13,449 nucleotides of DNA, taken from contig BBXU01002793.1 in the NCBI GenBank assembly GCA_001598975.1, positions 1 through 13,449 on the forward strand, given 5' to 3'. Under the pieces are notes generated by a model. The model saw only the letters and a program-made list of their open reading frames with translations, searched no databases and was not told the origin of the DNA. The translations under genes and the position numbers were made by a program. Below are positions 1 through 8,071 of the stretch, in pieces (within the stretch, counting starts at the first letter, position 1; every line of letters begins with the position of its first letter). This stretch comes from Parachlorella kessleri. Lineage: Eukaryota > Chlorophyta > Trebouxiophyceae > Chlorellales > Chlorellaceae.

Positions 1-64
1 TTACTCCAAGGCCAACTGGCTAGGTCGACACCAACGCACTGCAACACCAGCATGCACCAGTAGC

Positions 65-1012
65 TCAGCCCTGCAGGCGTGCTAGCTCCAAGGCACGCCC
101 CCCCTCCTGCTCGCCCCCCTCACCCGCTGCCGCTTCCGTGGGGACTGCCACCTCGCGGTAGTGCTGCATGATGGCGGCAAGCTCGGCCGCGAACACGTCC
201 CCCAGCTGGGCAGCGGCTTCCTGCAGCGCCTCCGCCGGCTCCTGGTCGCGAGGAGCAGCAGCAACGCCAGGGCTTGCGTCCCCCGGCACTGCCGCCTCGG
301 GTGCGCCCCCCTCCTGGCCTGCTGTGGCGCCTGGACTGCTACTGCTGCCATGGTTACCAGCAATCCTGTTGGCGGGTAGCTGCGCGGCCGCAACTACTGG
401 CCGAGCAGCTGCCGCTGCTGCAAGGGGCAACCCGCCTGTGGCTGCCCGGCTAGGCTGCTCTGGCTGCCGAGCCTCTGGGGGCTGCACGGCCTGCAGGGCT
501 GCGGCGTGGGGCGCCTGAGCCGCTGCAGGCAGGGTCTCCCCTGCGTGACTGCTGCTACCACGGGCAGCAGCAAGACCCGGCCCAGTCATCGGCGGCTGGG
601 CTGCCACATGAGGGGGGCCAGAGGCACTGACATCCCCCAAGGGCCTCCGCTCGCCTGCTGCGGTTGCCTGCAGGCTGCTGTCATGACTTCCGTGCTGCAC
701 AGCGCCTGCTGCAGGCGCGCTGCCTGGGTCACCGCCCACCCGTTGCTCAACTGTTGCTAAGGAGCCACCAGCGGCGGATGCTGCACGACTAGAACCCACA
801 CGCTCATTGACTGGTCCTGCTCCTGCTGCTGCTGCTGCTGCTGCTGCACCTACTGCTGCCAAGTCAGCTGGTCCGCTAGACCCACTAGAGTAGCCGGCCG
901 TTGCCTGCCCTGCTTCTGACTCTCCAGCGCCGTAAACATCTGGCCAGAGCTGCTGCTTTATCTCCTCTACACAGCGGCATACCACCACAACGGACGTTGT
1001 TAGGCGGGCCAT
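65..1012 (-). CDS. Ala-rich low-complexity protein, C-terminal exon or separate gene
   Basis: Minus-strand frame of 315 aa if it begins at the ATG at 1012; the frame stays open upstream to 1021. I do not recognise a family. The first 35 residues look folded (a hydrophobic VVVV stretch, then EEIKQQLWPDVYG). The middle is Ala/Gly/Ser/Gln-rich and probably disordered, with an eight-Ala run coded by a CTG/CAG repeat. The last 60 residues form a possible amphipathic helix (LGDVFAAELAAIMQHYREV) followed by a Glu/Gly-rich tail. An AG at 983-984 on the minus strand could be an acceptor; joining it to a donor near 1184 would read through from the upstream exon as ..EDSG-EEIKQQLWPD.. and make this the last exon of the gene at 1160-2393. 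The alternative is an independent gene. The frame is probably real; the gene structure is not settled. Confidence 0.5.
   Translation of the reverse strand: MARLTTSVVVVCRCVEEIKQQLWPDVYGAGESEAGQATAGYSSGSSGPADLAAVGAAAAAAAAGAGPVNERVGSSRAASAAGGSLATVEQRVGGDPGSAPAAGAVQHGSHDSSLQATAAGERRPLGDVSASGPPHVAAQPPMTGPGLAAARGSSSHAGETLPAAAQAPHAAALQAVQPPEARQPEQPSRAATGGLPLAAAAAARPVVAAAQLPANRIAGNHGSSSSPGATAGQEGGAPEAAVPGDASPGVAAAPRDQEPAEALQEAAAQLGDVFAAELAAIMQHYREVAVPTEAAAGEGGEQEGGRALELARLQG
823..846. repeat. (CTG)8 triplet microsatellite
   Basis: Eight uninterrupted CTG triplets on the plus strand, read as GCA-type Ala codons of a poly-Ala run in the minus-strand ORF. Triplet runs of this kind are common in green-algal coding DNA and are prone to length variation. 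Confidence 0.9.
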
Positions 1013-1099
1013 TGCCGGTTTCGGAAAACACAATGTCGGCTACGCATACCACGTCACGAGCCACCTAACACAAATCCAAGGGGTCAAGCGGGCACTCAC

Positions 1100-1139
1100 C
1101 ACCAGAACTAAGCAGACACCTGCTCGGCTAGTTCTGGTG
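1100..1139. repeat. Perfect 11-bp inverted repeat (hairpin)
   Basis: CACCAGAACTA at 1100-1110 is the exact reverse complement of TAGTTCTGGTG at 1129-1139, with an 18-nt loop. It lies between the two minus-strand coding blocks, in a probable intron or intergenic gap. On the minus strand the lower arm runs directly into GTGAGT, a consensus 5' splice site, so the hairpin could hide or expose that donor. Confidence 0.75.
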
Positions 1140-1159
1140 ATCACAGTCCCCCCAAGAGT

Positions 1160-2393
1160 TCAAAAGGCCGACACACACTTAGCACCGCCGGAATCCTCCA
1201 GAACAGCACCCGCTGCCCCACCCACACCTGTGAGCGGCTCCGGCACAATGCTCAGCACCCTCGCCGCCACCGCCTCGGGTATGGGCCGGTAGGGGTCCAC
1301 CCCTTGCAGCGCATGGGTCAGCCGGGCAGCCAAGCGGCGCACCCACCAGGGCTCCTCCGCCTTCCACTGCGGTGCTGTGCTGGTCACAGCCGCAGCGGGC
1401 GCAGCGCCCAAAGCACCGCCCTGCAGCGCAAGGCAGCTGGAGCCCGGGCCGTCTTAACCAGGGTCAACCTCCACAGTGGCGAGCACCCCACCAGCCTGCC
1501 AGCACCCCACATGGTCCTAATCAAAATCATCAATGCCAGACAGATAGCCAAATAACAAATAGGGCAAGGAATGCAGTGCCAACGCTCACCTGCATGGGCT
1601 TCCGGCCATCGCCGCGGTTTCTCCGCCGCCACCCCCGCTGCTCTTGCCAGTCCGGAAGGGGCCGAGCAGAGCCCCCTGCTCTGCCCGCTGTGCTGTCGCC
1701 GCCACTGCTGCCGTCGGCGCCCGACAACGCAGGCCCAGCGCTGGAACTGTCCACGCTGCCATGTGACGTGCCAGCATTAGAACCGCCTGGCCTTGCTGGT
1801 GGGTGCGCCCGCTTGACTGGGATGGCCATGGCTGATGTGGCGGGTGCGTTGGTAACTGCGAGCTGACGCGGCAGAGCGCACGGCCTGGCTGCCCGGATAA
1901 ATGCCATCGGAGCGGGGCTAGGCTTGGCCGCTGCAGGAGCTGAGTCGAACTCTTCCACAGGGGCACCCACAGCAGGCGCACTGGCACCAGCATCAGCTGA
2001 GGGCTGCATAGCTGCCAGGCGGGCTTGGCTGTCCCCAGGGCGAGTGCCCGAGGCACCCGCTGGCCCGGCCTCGCCAGGCCATCGCGCGTTGCTGCCGCCG
2101 CCGCAGCTGCTGCTGGAGCTCAGACCAAGAGTTTGCACGTGGTGGAGGGTAGCTGAAGCAGGTGGCGAGGTGCCGGGCTGGGCTGGGAGCTGCAGCCAGG
2201 CGGCACCTGCCGCAGGGCGGGCGACATGAGGGCCAGGCCGACTTTGGTGGCTCCCTTGGCAGCTGGCACCCTTGTCCCCTGCAGAATAGCAATCCAGTGC
2301 GCCTTCCCAGTGTCGACTCCTGGGGAAGTTCCTAAGGTCAGTGCCGCTGGGTGGGAAGCGTAGCCAACCTAAGCGCAGGAACACATGGCACAC
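1160..2393 (-). CDS. Unknown Ala/Ser/Pro-rich protein, two exons read (1590-2393 and 1160-1420)
   Basis: The first block (2393 to 1590) ends in ATGCAG followed by GTGAGC, a good donor. The second block begins at 1420 after ctgcag and continues in the same phase (0), so removing intron 1421-1589 joins the frames exactly. The joined protein has a low-complexity Ala/Gly/Ser/Pro N-terminal part, a basic patch (WQEQRGWRRRNRGDGRK), then a more ordered segment with APQWKAEEPWWVRRLAARL and VDPYRPIPEAVAARVLSIV, the part most likely to be conserved. No family recognised. The frame begins at a GTG at 2393, so the true start is unknown; another acceptor (ctgcag ending at 2279) could begin an exon at 2278. 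The in-frame TGA at 1160-1162 may be the real end or lie in an intron if a donor near 1184 links to the 65-1012 block. Confidence 0.5.
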
Positions 2394-2438
2394 ATGTGGA
2401 AGTGATCACTCTCGCACCTGGCACAGCCCGGAACGGTC

Positions 2439-2446
2439 CATAAAAG
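2439..2446 (+). promoter_or_regulatory. TATA-like element upstream of cyclophilin gene
   Basis: CATAAAAG lies about 250 bp before the ATG at 2696, in the gap between the minus-strand gene and the plus-strand cyclophilin gene. Only the motif and its position support this; a 5' leader of roughly 220 nt would be implied. Confidence 0.2.
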
Positions 2447-2695
2447 CTCATTGCCACTACAACTTGCACGACCGCTGAGGGCCTCCCTGAAAATTACAGG
2501 GGCCCTACAGCCTGAGCTGAACTTGGCAGTGTAACAATGAACATCAGTACCAGCATTACTTTTTGTGTGCAAGCAGCCCTTGTACAGTGGCTGAGGAAGT
2601 CCTATCTCAGCTCCCCTCCCGCGGCCACCAAGCCTGTCAAAGAGGCGATCAAGCCTAGCCAGGCGAGAAGTACTTGCACACTAAAGAAGATAGGT

Positions 2696-4135
2696 ATGAT
2701 GGGCTTTGCTTGGAGGCCTCTTCTCGTCGTGTTGCTGCTGTTGTGCCTGCACCTGGCCGGTGGGCAGGTGGCACAAGCAGGCGCTCCGGTGGAGAGGATC
2801 GTTCTCACTACAATATTTGGAAAGGTACGTAAAGCTGCAAATATACAGGCAGTGCAGTCGGGCTCGTCGGCATGACTCAGGCCTCTGTTATGAGTTGCGA
2901 ACGAGCCGGTTCTCGTAAAGCTGTGTACCCTCAGGGCTAAACAAGGCCTACATGAGTGCAGATCCCCATCAGACTTTACAGCAGCGAGGCGCCAGAGACC
3001 GTGAAACTAGTCAAAGAGCTTGCACAGCGGGGCTGCCCTGGCTGCAACTTTTACCGGAACGAGGCGAAGCCATGGGTGAGAGCACGAACAAAGGGTTTGT
3101 ACTGCAAAGCCTTGTAGGGCAGCAAGTGCTTTCTGCTGGTTCAGCTGACGGTGCCGTATCACACCGCCTCGCACTTGGCCGGCACCATCAACAACAAGTG
3201 CAACCCTGCTCCTTTGCAGCAACCAAACAAATGGCCTCCTGTGCTGCAGCAAGGGGGTGGGCCGCCCTATGCCCTACTGCAAGGTGCAATGGAGATCACC
3301 ACAGCCGCGCCTCAGGAGAACAACACCCCCGTCAAGTGAGCCCCCCATGACTGTCAGCTGACACTTCAGATGCAGTAATGGGTTACCTAGGATACCAATA
3401 TTGAGCCTGTTTTTTTGGCTCCAGGACTTGGGAATCGTATGGACTTGATAAAATGGCCTTCTATAAATAGTGAACCCCTGCAAAATGCTTACAGGTTCGG
3501 CCACTTGTGCTTCATCCCTGGCACCAAGGATTTCTTCATAGCGTATGATGACCACCCAGAGTGGTCAGCTCACACAGTTTGGGGAGAGGTGCGAAGGGTC
3601 CGCATCCCAGGATACCATGCCCAGCTTGCTCCCTGTACTGTGCACCTTTGCCCAGTGTGGTACTCTCCTGGCCTGCCGTTTTCTGCCACACATTTGGGGT
3701 CGCTGCTTTTTTTGTATATTCTACTTTTGCAGGTAGTTTGTGAGGATGACCGACCGACCAACCAACCAAATATAAGGGAATGTGATGTGTTGCAGGTAGA
3801 GAACGAGTGGCTGGCTGTGGACTTAACAATCGCCCAGGACTACAGCATTGTGAAGCACCCCGAGCATGGTGAGAGAGTGTCGAGGGGCAGGGGATAGCTG
3901 TGCCCACCTTGTTAAGGCTTAAGTAGCGGGTAATGGCACTGAGTGGGCGGTGATTAGGAGAGCTGTCTTCCACCAGACAGTCCCCAGTGGAGATCAAAGC
4001 AAGAAACACTCTCAGGACGGGTGCCGCTGCTGCTCAGAATGAGTGGTAGCCCCTTGCTGCGCAGGCACCGAGATGCGAATGCTGACGCAGCCTGTGAAGT
4101 TCACCCTCACATATGAGGGCCCCGCCCAGGCCTAG
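2696..4135 (+). CDS. Secreted cyclophilin-type (PPIase-like) protein, six exons
   Basis: Exons 2696-2824, 2962-3075, 3220-3335, 3495-3588, 3796-3868 and 4065-4135 join in phase to a 198-aa protein ending at TAG. Residues 1-28 are a clear signal peptide (WRPLLVVLLLLCLHLAGG core), so the product enters the ER. The rest follows the cyclophilin fold: IPIRLYSSEAPETVKLVKEL (strand, then helix), FYRNEAKPW, GPPYALLQG at the FMxQGG position, FGHLCFIPGTKDFFIA at the SQFFI position, DHPEWSAHTVWGEV at the HxVFGxV position, and a C-terminal strand MRMLTQPVKFTLTY. The CypA active-site Gln of SQFFI is replaced (TKDFFIA), so prolyl-isomerase activity is doubtful while the fold looks intact. No ER-retention tail. 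Start: the first ATG of an ATG-ATG pair directly before the signal peptide. An in-frame alternative start of exon 3 at 3250 is possible. Family call firm; exact exon borders good but inferred. Confidence 0.8.
3748..3770 (+). repeat. Short CGAC/CAAC tetranucleotide run in intron 4
   Basis: GACCGACCGACC followed by AACCAACCAA, an imperfect tetranucleotide run just downstream of the strong polypyrimidine acceptor at 3732 and upstream of the acceptor at 3795. Its simple composition argues that this stretch is intronic. Confidence 0.7.
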
Positions 4136-4255
4136 TCTAGTCGACAGGTGGCCAGGGTGAAGCTCTGGATGTGATGTTAGGTGCATGTTAGAGTAGGAAG
4201 TGGACCCTTAAGTGGTTCGCTAGGCAGCGTCCAAGTGTACATAGGGTGTTAGTAC

Positions 4256-4260
4256 TGTAA
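4256..4260 (+). terminator. TGTAA polyadenylation signal of cyclophilin gene
   Basis: TGTAA, the standard chlorophyte polyadenylation signal, lies 121 bp after the cyclophilin stop codon. This gives a 3' UTR of typical size, and a cleavage site would be expected 10-20 nt downstream. Confidence 0.6.
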
Positions 4261-4479
4261 GTAGTTAGCTGTACTTTAGATCTTTCTGGGTTGGATGCAA
4301 GCATCCTCTTTTGTGGCACGCGCCACAATCTACCTTTGCTGACATACTCATCATGCTTACAAGGCCCCTACCCTTGGTACCTTCCTATGCTGTGCTTGGC
4401 AGCCTTCTACATCTGGCAGTAGCCAACTATGGTGTGACTGCCTTGGCCTTTGAAGTTATGGGCCTAGAGTATCAAATAA

Positions 4480-4503
4480 CTATAATATAGTGCTATAGTA
4501 TAG
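4480..4503. repeat. AT-rich imperfect palindrome
   Basis: CTATAATATAG (4480-4490) and CTATAGTATAG (4493-4503) form an inverted repeat with one mismatch and a 2-nt centre, in the most A/T-rich patch of the window. Function unknown; it could be a chance AT patch. Confidence 0.5.
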
Positions 4504-4662
4504 TAACTTAGACAATGCAACTTAGCATTGATAAGCAGTCCACTGTTGGCACACCAGCATGTCAAAGGAAAATGGATACACGGTTTCCACCCTCGTAAGA
4601 GCCAGACTGTTGGCAATCCGACCTGGGGAAGCAGACGGGAAGTGCATAGCAAATGATTCCCA

Positions 4663-5009
4663 GCCCTGTCAGTACACTTCCCCCATGTCTCCCCTCTGTT
4701 CTCATTGCCTACCACCATGAAGTCATTATTCAGGGTGGCTGGTCGTGCGAACAGAGGTGACGGCGAACTTGTGGTGACAGGGGCAGTGCACTGAAGTCAT
4801 TGCCTGCCACCATTAACAAAAAGTTTTGCAAGCAGCCTGCAAACTAGCGTTAGCCTACTGGATGAGAACTTGGGCATAACCCGGAGATTAATTGCATCTC
4901 GCCCTGTCAGTACAATTGCCCCATTCTTCTCTGTTCGCACTGCCTGCCACCATCGACAAATCGCCCCCTGCCACTCCAGTTCACCTAAATCTGATCGCAC
5001 GACCAGCCA
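4663..5009. repeat. Cluster of diverged direct and inverted repeats
   Basis: 4663-4718 and 4901-4953 are imperfect direct repeats sharing GCCCTGTCAGTACA, then a CCCCAT block, then CTCTGTTC and TGCCT(A/G)CCACCAT. A third short copy of the last block (CATTGCCTGCCACCATTAAC) begins at 4799. Separately, TGGCTGGTCGTGCGA at 4736-4750 is an exact reverse complement of 4995-5009. The mix of direct and inverted copies within 350 bp suggests a decayed mobile element or a local duplication. There is no open frame of interest in it. Confidence 0.6.
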
Positions 5010-5178
5010 TCCTTACAAAATAGCGCTAGCAGCCTGAAGAAGCATGCAGTGCAAAATCTCCTCCAGATCCTGGGCCCTTGAGAGCCAAGTGTTGGAGGAG
5101 TGCCCGTCACTCACCCCAAAGCATCCGTTGTCACCGATTGGTGCTCCCCCCCCTACCCCCCCCCTCCTCTGTTCGCAG

Positions 5179-5343
5179 TTCTTGGCACCAGGCCAGTCAG
5201 GTGAACATCTTCCGCCGCTTCCTCTCCATCCTGAACTCTACATCATGCATCCAAAGACCCATCCGCCTGCAAGGCTCAGACAAGCGAGATCACAGTCTCT
5301 GCTATCATACAGCAAACATCCTCGAAAAGCTCGCAGCTAACAG
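5179..5343 (+). CDS. Possible exon of unknown protein, unplaced
   Basis: After a strong polypyrimidine tract and gttcgcag, a 55-codon stretch uses G/C-rich third positions at its start and reads like protein: QVNIFRRFLSILNSTSC, then RPIRLQGSDKRDHSLCYHTA, then NILEKLAAN. It ends at AACAG followed by GTCAGG, a weak donor. I could not join it in phase to a convincing next exon; the same frame stays open to 5740, but that part is less protein-like. It may be an exon of a degraded gene, or an upstream exon of the gene at 6052-7237. No family recognised. Confidence 0.3.
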
Positions 5344-6051
5344 GTCAGGGCGTGAGAGACAGTATGGTGCTCCAGCTGCCCTAGCTCAACTACCCACTCG
5401 AGGTTACGTGCTGCGCTGCTACCTACCTGTAAAGCTTTTGACAGCTGCACTTCATGTATTTCCAGCAATGCCTGAAAGCGAGTCCCTGGTGTCGTTTCCA
5501 GGCGCTGCCAAGGAGGGTGCCATCAGATTCTTTGTATCCCACAAGCTCTGCTGTCTCGCTGTGATCGCTGAAGGTTGGGCTTCTTGGACAGTATTGAGGT
5601 GTGTCCCAGGCATCGGCGTCTGGTGCACCGCGTTGTGCACCATGAGCCATGCCATGAGCCTCCATTTTGCGGGGGGTTGGAAGATGCGCCTGCTGCAACA
5701 CTTAGCGGAGGGACAACACAATACAGAAGGTTACATATGAGGAATTTTATTGTCAATTTCGGTCTTCTGCACGCATCCCGATTTATGAAGAGGCCCCGCT
5801 CCGCGCCTCCGGCCCCCGCGCTACAGGGGCTGCAGCAGGCCGCAGCAGGGCGCGACACAACCCAAAGCTTCACAGAACATGTTGCCGTTTAACGAAGAGC
5901 CGTAAACTCGTATATATTGAACCAATAGGACCCTGGAATGCGCGAGTCGTGTGCCTAATGCCAGTGGCATGCCACGCAAGCATTTTCAAGAGTCCTAGGG
6001 TCCTTGGCTGTGCGACTATTCTGTCCTTACGCTGGATAAGCCCTACTCCAT
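5344..6051. other. Intergenic or undetermined stretch
   Basis: Several overlapping open frames exist on both strands (for example plus 5452-5740), but none has consistent third-position bias, splice sites or a recognisable domain. TATATATT near 5910 sits about 140 bp before the ATG at 6052 and is a possible TATA box for the next gene. Nothing else can be supported. Confidence 0.4.
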
Positions 6052-7237
6052 ATGGCCGTCAGGTAGGTCAGGTAGGGAATACAACCTGTCCCTGAGGGAT
6101 CGGGCGACCCAAGAAGAGCCATGACCCCTGACCATAGCTGACACAGCTTCCTGCAGGGTGCCCTATGGCAGGACAACACTCCAGTCGCCTGCTGAGCTCT
6201 TCAGCCAGTTCTTCCGCCTCAGGCCCGCTCCCTGGCAGCTGGCGAGCGCTGCGGCAGCCTGTCTATTGCTGCACACTGTCATGAATGTCTGCCTGCAGCC
6301 CAAGCAGCCCGCCCCTGTGCCTGGCGGGCTAGCAGGGGTGGCCACGCTGCTGGCATCAGGCACTACAGGGCTTGCCAGCTTCCCTTGGACATCGCTCCTC
6401 GCAGACATGACGGTGTCTGGCAGCGCCGCCACGTCCCACAGGTGTGCCTCCAGGCTGCCTTGCTGTGATGCCACATCAGCACCAGCAGCGGGCAGCCAGC
6501 CACCCTGGGAAGGGCTCGGTCGTGCGCCGTGTGATATGCTTCACCATGAGCTGGCCAGCTGCAGCAGCCAGGCCCACCGGCTCAGGGTGCACACGGACTC
6601 GCTGCAGCAACAGCAGGCCAACTGTGCTGCTGAGCTGCGGCAGGCCAAGGCCACGGCTGCAGCAGCAGCATTCATGCGGTTGTGGGCATCACTGGCTAGC
6701 GCGGCATGCGTGGTGCTTGCTGTGCAGCTCCGTGCCAAGTCCCAGAAAGGGGCTGGGGAGGGCGACACCCAGCTCCCCGACGAGCAGCAGGCAACAGGTG
6801 GCAGTAGTGCCCCTGGAGCATGCTTAACCCTGCAAGCTGTGCAGAGCAGCCAGATAGAGCCAGGTGCTGTGGGCGGTCCAGGCACACGACCACCTCTTCG
6901 GGCTGGCACAAGGGCGGGGCAGCAGCAGCAGCAGCGGCTGAGTACAAGCTGCCCACCTTGCACTGGACAGGATATCACGGCACCAGTGGCAGCCTATGCT
7001 GCCCTCCCATCCCAGCAATCGGGGTGCATTGAAGCCTGCGCCTCCGCTGCATCCTCGTCAGCCAGCTTTCCATCAGCAAGCAGCCATTTGCCAGCGGTGC
7101 CGACCCCCCGAGCATCGTTGCGGCGGCCATCCTTGCGGGCCTCCTCAGGCCGAAGGCTGGATGGGCGGCAGGGTGTTGCAAGCTCACTTGCTGCGCTGGA
7201 GGTGACAAAAACCGGCTCGAAGAGCGAAACACTTTGA
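6052..7237 (+). CDS. Two-exon unknown membrane protein with coiled coil
   Basis: Exon 1 (6052-6062) supplies ATGGCCGTCAG before a strong donor, GTAGGT. Exon 2 (6157-7237) follows an equally strong acceptor, ttcctgcag. The split codon restores AGG and the protein begins MAVRVPYGRTTLQSP, 363 aa in all. Features: a probable membrane helix around residues 30-49 (WQLASAAAACLLLHTVMNVC), a Pro/Gly/Ala linker, a coiled coil around 131-170 rich in Leu, Gln and Ala (HHELASCSSQ, DSLQQQQANCAAELRQAK), a second membrane helix around 175-195 (FMRLWASLASAACVVLAVQL), then a long Ser/Gln/Pro/Arg-rich, probably disordered tail. Both termini would lie on the same side of a membrane if both helices span. No family recognised. 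The first exon is tiny, so an upstream exon joined to the same acceptor is possible. No TGTAA is found close downstream. Confidence 0.5.
6058..6075 (+). repeat. 9-bp tandem repeat containing the donor site
   Basis: GTCAGGTAG is repeated twice in perfect tandem. Each copy contains a usable 5' splice site (CAG followed by GTAGG). Use of the first keeps the frame open; use of the second includes an in-frame TAG. Confidence 0.85.
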
Positions 7238-7339
7238 CAGTATTTCTGAGACCTTACAAACAATTGCACAGTCTTCAAGGGTGCCTCCCTAGGTTTGGCT
7301 GTCGTAGGATTTCTCAAAATTGGGTTGCAGAATCGCCCA

Positions 7340-7564
7340 ATGGATGTTGCTTTACCTCTTGCTTCCATGCTTGTTGGACTGTTTGCTGTACTTGCTTTAT
7401 GCTTGGCTTTGTGCCTGTGTCATCTGCGGGCCTGGTGGAGTGAGGGAATGACGCTGCGGTACCAGTATGATGAGGGGATGGAAGGGGTGGATGCTGGGAA
7501 CTGCTGTGATGTACTGTTTAACCGCCTCGGCAAAATGGGGCCTATGCGTACAATGTGCAGCTAG
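7340..7564 (+). CDS. Small ORF with one predicted membrane helix
   Basis: A 74-codon ORF starting at ATG 7340 encodes MDVALPLASMLVGLFAVLAL and a continuing hydrophobic run (to about residue 30), then CHLRAWW and a polar tail ending GPMRTMCS. One long hydrophobic helix is plain. Codon use is A/T-rich at third positions, unlike the supported genes, there is no splice or polyadenylation evidence, and the ORF begins about 100 bp after the stop of the membrane-protein gene, so it may simply be its 3' UTR. Weak call. Confidence 0.15.
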   Translation: MDVALPLASMLVGLFAVLALCLALCLCHLRAWWSEGMTLRYQYDEGMEGVDAGNCCDVLFNRLGKMGPMRTMCS

Positions 7565-7719
7565 AGCCAATCGGGTCGCAAGTTGCCTCAAGTATTAGGA
7601 GTGCAACATGTTCGCCATTGTGTATGTTCCCCTTACACTGACTGGTTTGTGGGCACACTGTGACAGTATATCCGGATCCTGGCTCTTTCTTGGCCCTACT
7701 TGGGGGACTCGCGGCAGCA

Positions 7720-7756
7720 TGGTCAAGGGGCGGCACCTGTCTAATAGACTTGACCA
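7720..7756. repeat. 8-bp inverted repeat upstream of DUF3455 gene 1
   Basis: TGGTCAAG (7720-7727) is the exact reverse complement of CTTGACCA (7749-7756), with a 21-nt loop, about 320 bp before the ATG at 8072. It is outside the block shared with the second gene copy. Confidence 0.5.
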
Positions 7757-7817
7757 AGCGAGGCAATTCCAGCCCTGTGGCAGATGAGGGTTGGTAGTGT
7801 GACCATGGCCAGGTTGC

Positions 7818-8071
7818 TAACTAGGTGGCTGCCTGCTGATGGCGTCTGGCGTCCCATCCTACAAATCGAATGTTGTTTAGGTTACAGCCTTCTTCAGGCG
7901 GGCCATGCTGGTACGGTATCGTTGACGCTTGCGTGGCGATTCGTGCGCGATGGCGAATCGCGCCCAGTTGCCGAGGCAACTCCTGCCCCCACGCGGTGCT
8001 GAAAAGGCGCATGCTTCATAAGAGTACCCCAACTTGGACATCCCTGTATTTTCACCATCAGACTGTGCAAG
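7818..8071 (+). repeat. Upstream block shared by the two DUF3455 genes, copy 1
   Basis: This stretch aligns to 11849-12115: GGTTACAGCCTTCTTCAGGC is identical in both, followed by matching CCATGCTGGTAC, CGCCCAGTTGC, AAGGCGCATGCTT and CAAGATGCTCTGC. Small insertions and deletions shift all reading frames between copies, so it behaves as promoter or 5' UTR rather than coding sequence. It marks the left edge of the duplicated unit. Confidence 0.7.

Noticed and set aside
161..760. Plus-strand open frames opposite the Ala-rich minus-strand ORF
   Set aside because: They overlap a minus-strand frame of over 300 codons and consist of Ala/Cys/Gly-rich shadow translation with no domain.
3733..3795. Coding insert VVCEDDRPTNQPNIRECDVLQ as a constitutive part of the cyclophilin
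   Set aside because: It is in frame and follows a strong acceptor, but is made of a simple tetranucleotide run and would interrupt the HTVWGEVENEW stretch. It is kept only as a possible isoform.
5078..5740. 220-codon open frame on the plus strand as a single intronless gene
   Set aside because: Only the 5179-5343 part looks like protein. The rest lacks coding bias, has open frames on the opposite strand as well, and the stretch contains splice-like sites. Only the first part is listed, as a possible exon.
6157..6200. VPYG at the start of exon 2 as the end of a VASt lipid-binding domain
   Set aside because: Only a four-residue resemblance; the surrounding sequence does not follow the domain, and a start codon exon fits directly upstream.
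6163..6978. Long minus-strand frames opposite the membrane-protein gene
   Set aside because: They are shadows of G/C-rich third-position codon use on the plus strand; the plus strand has matching splice sites and membrane helices.
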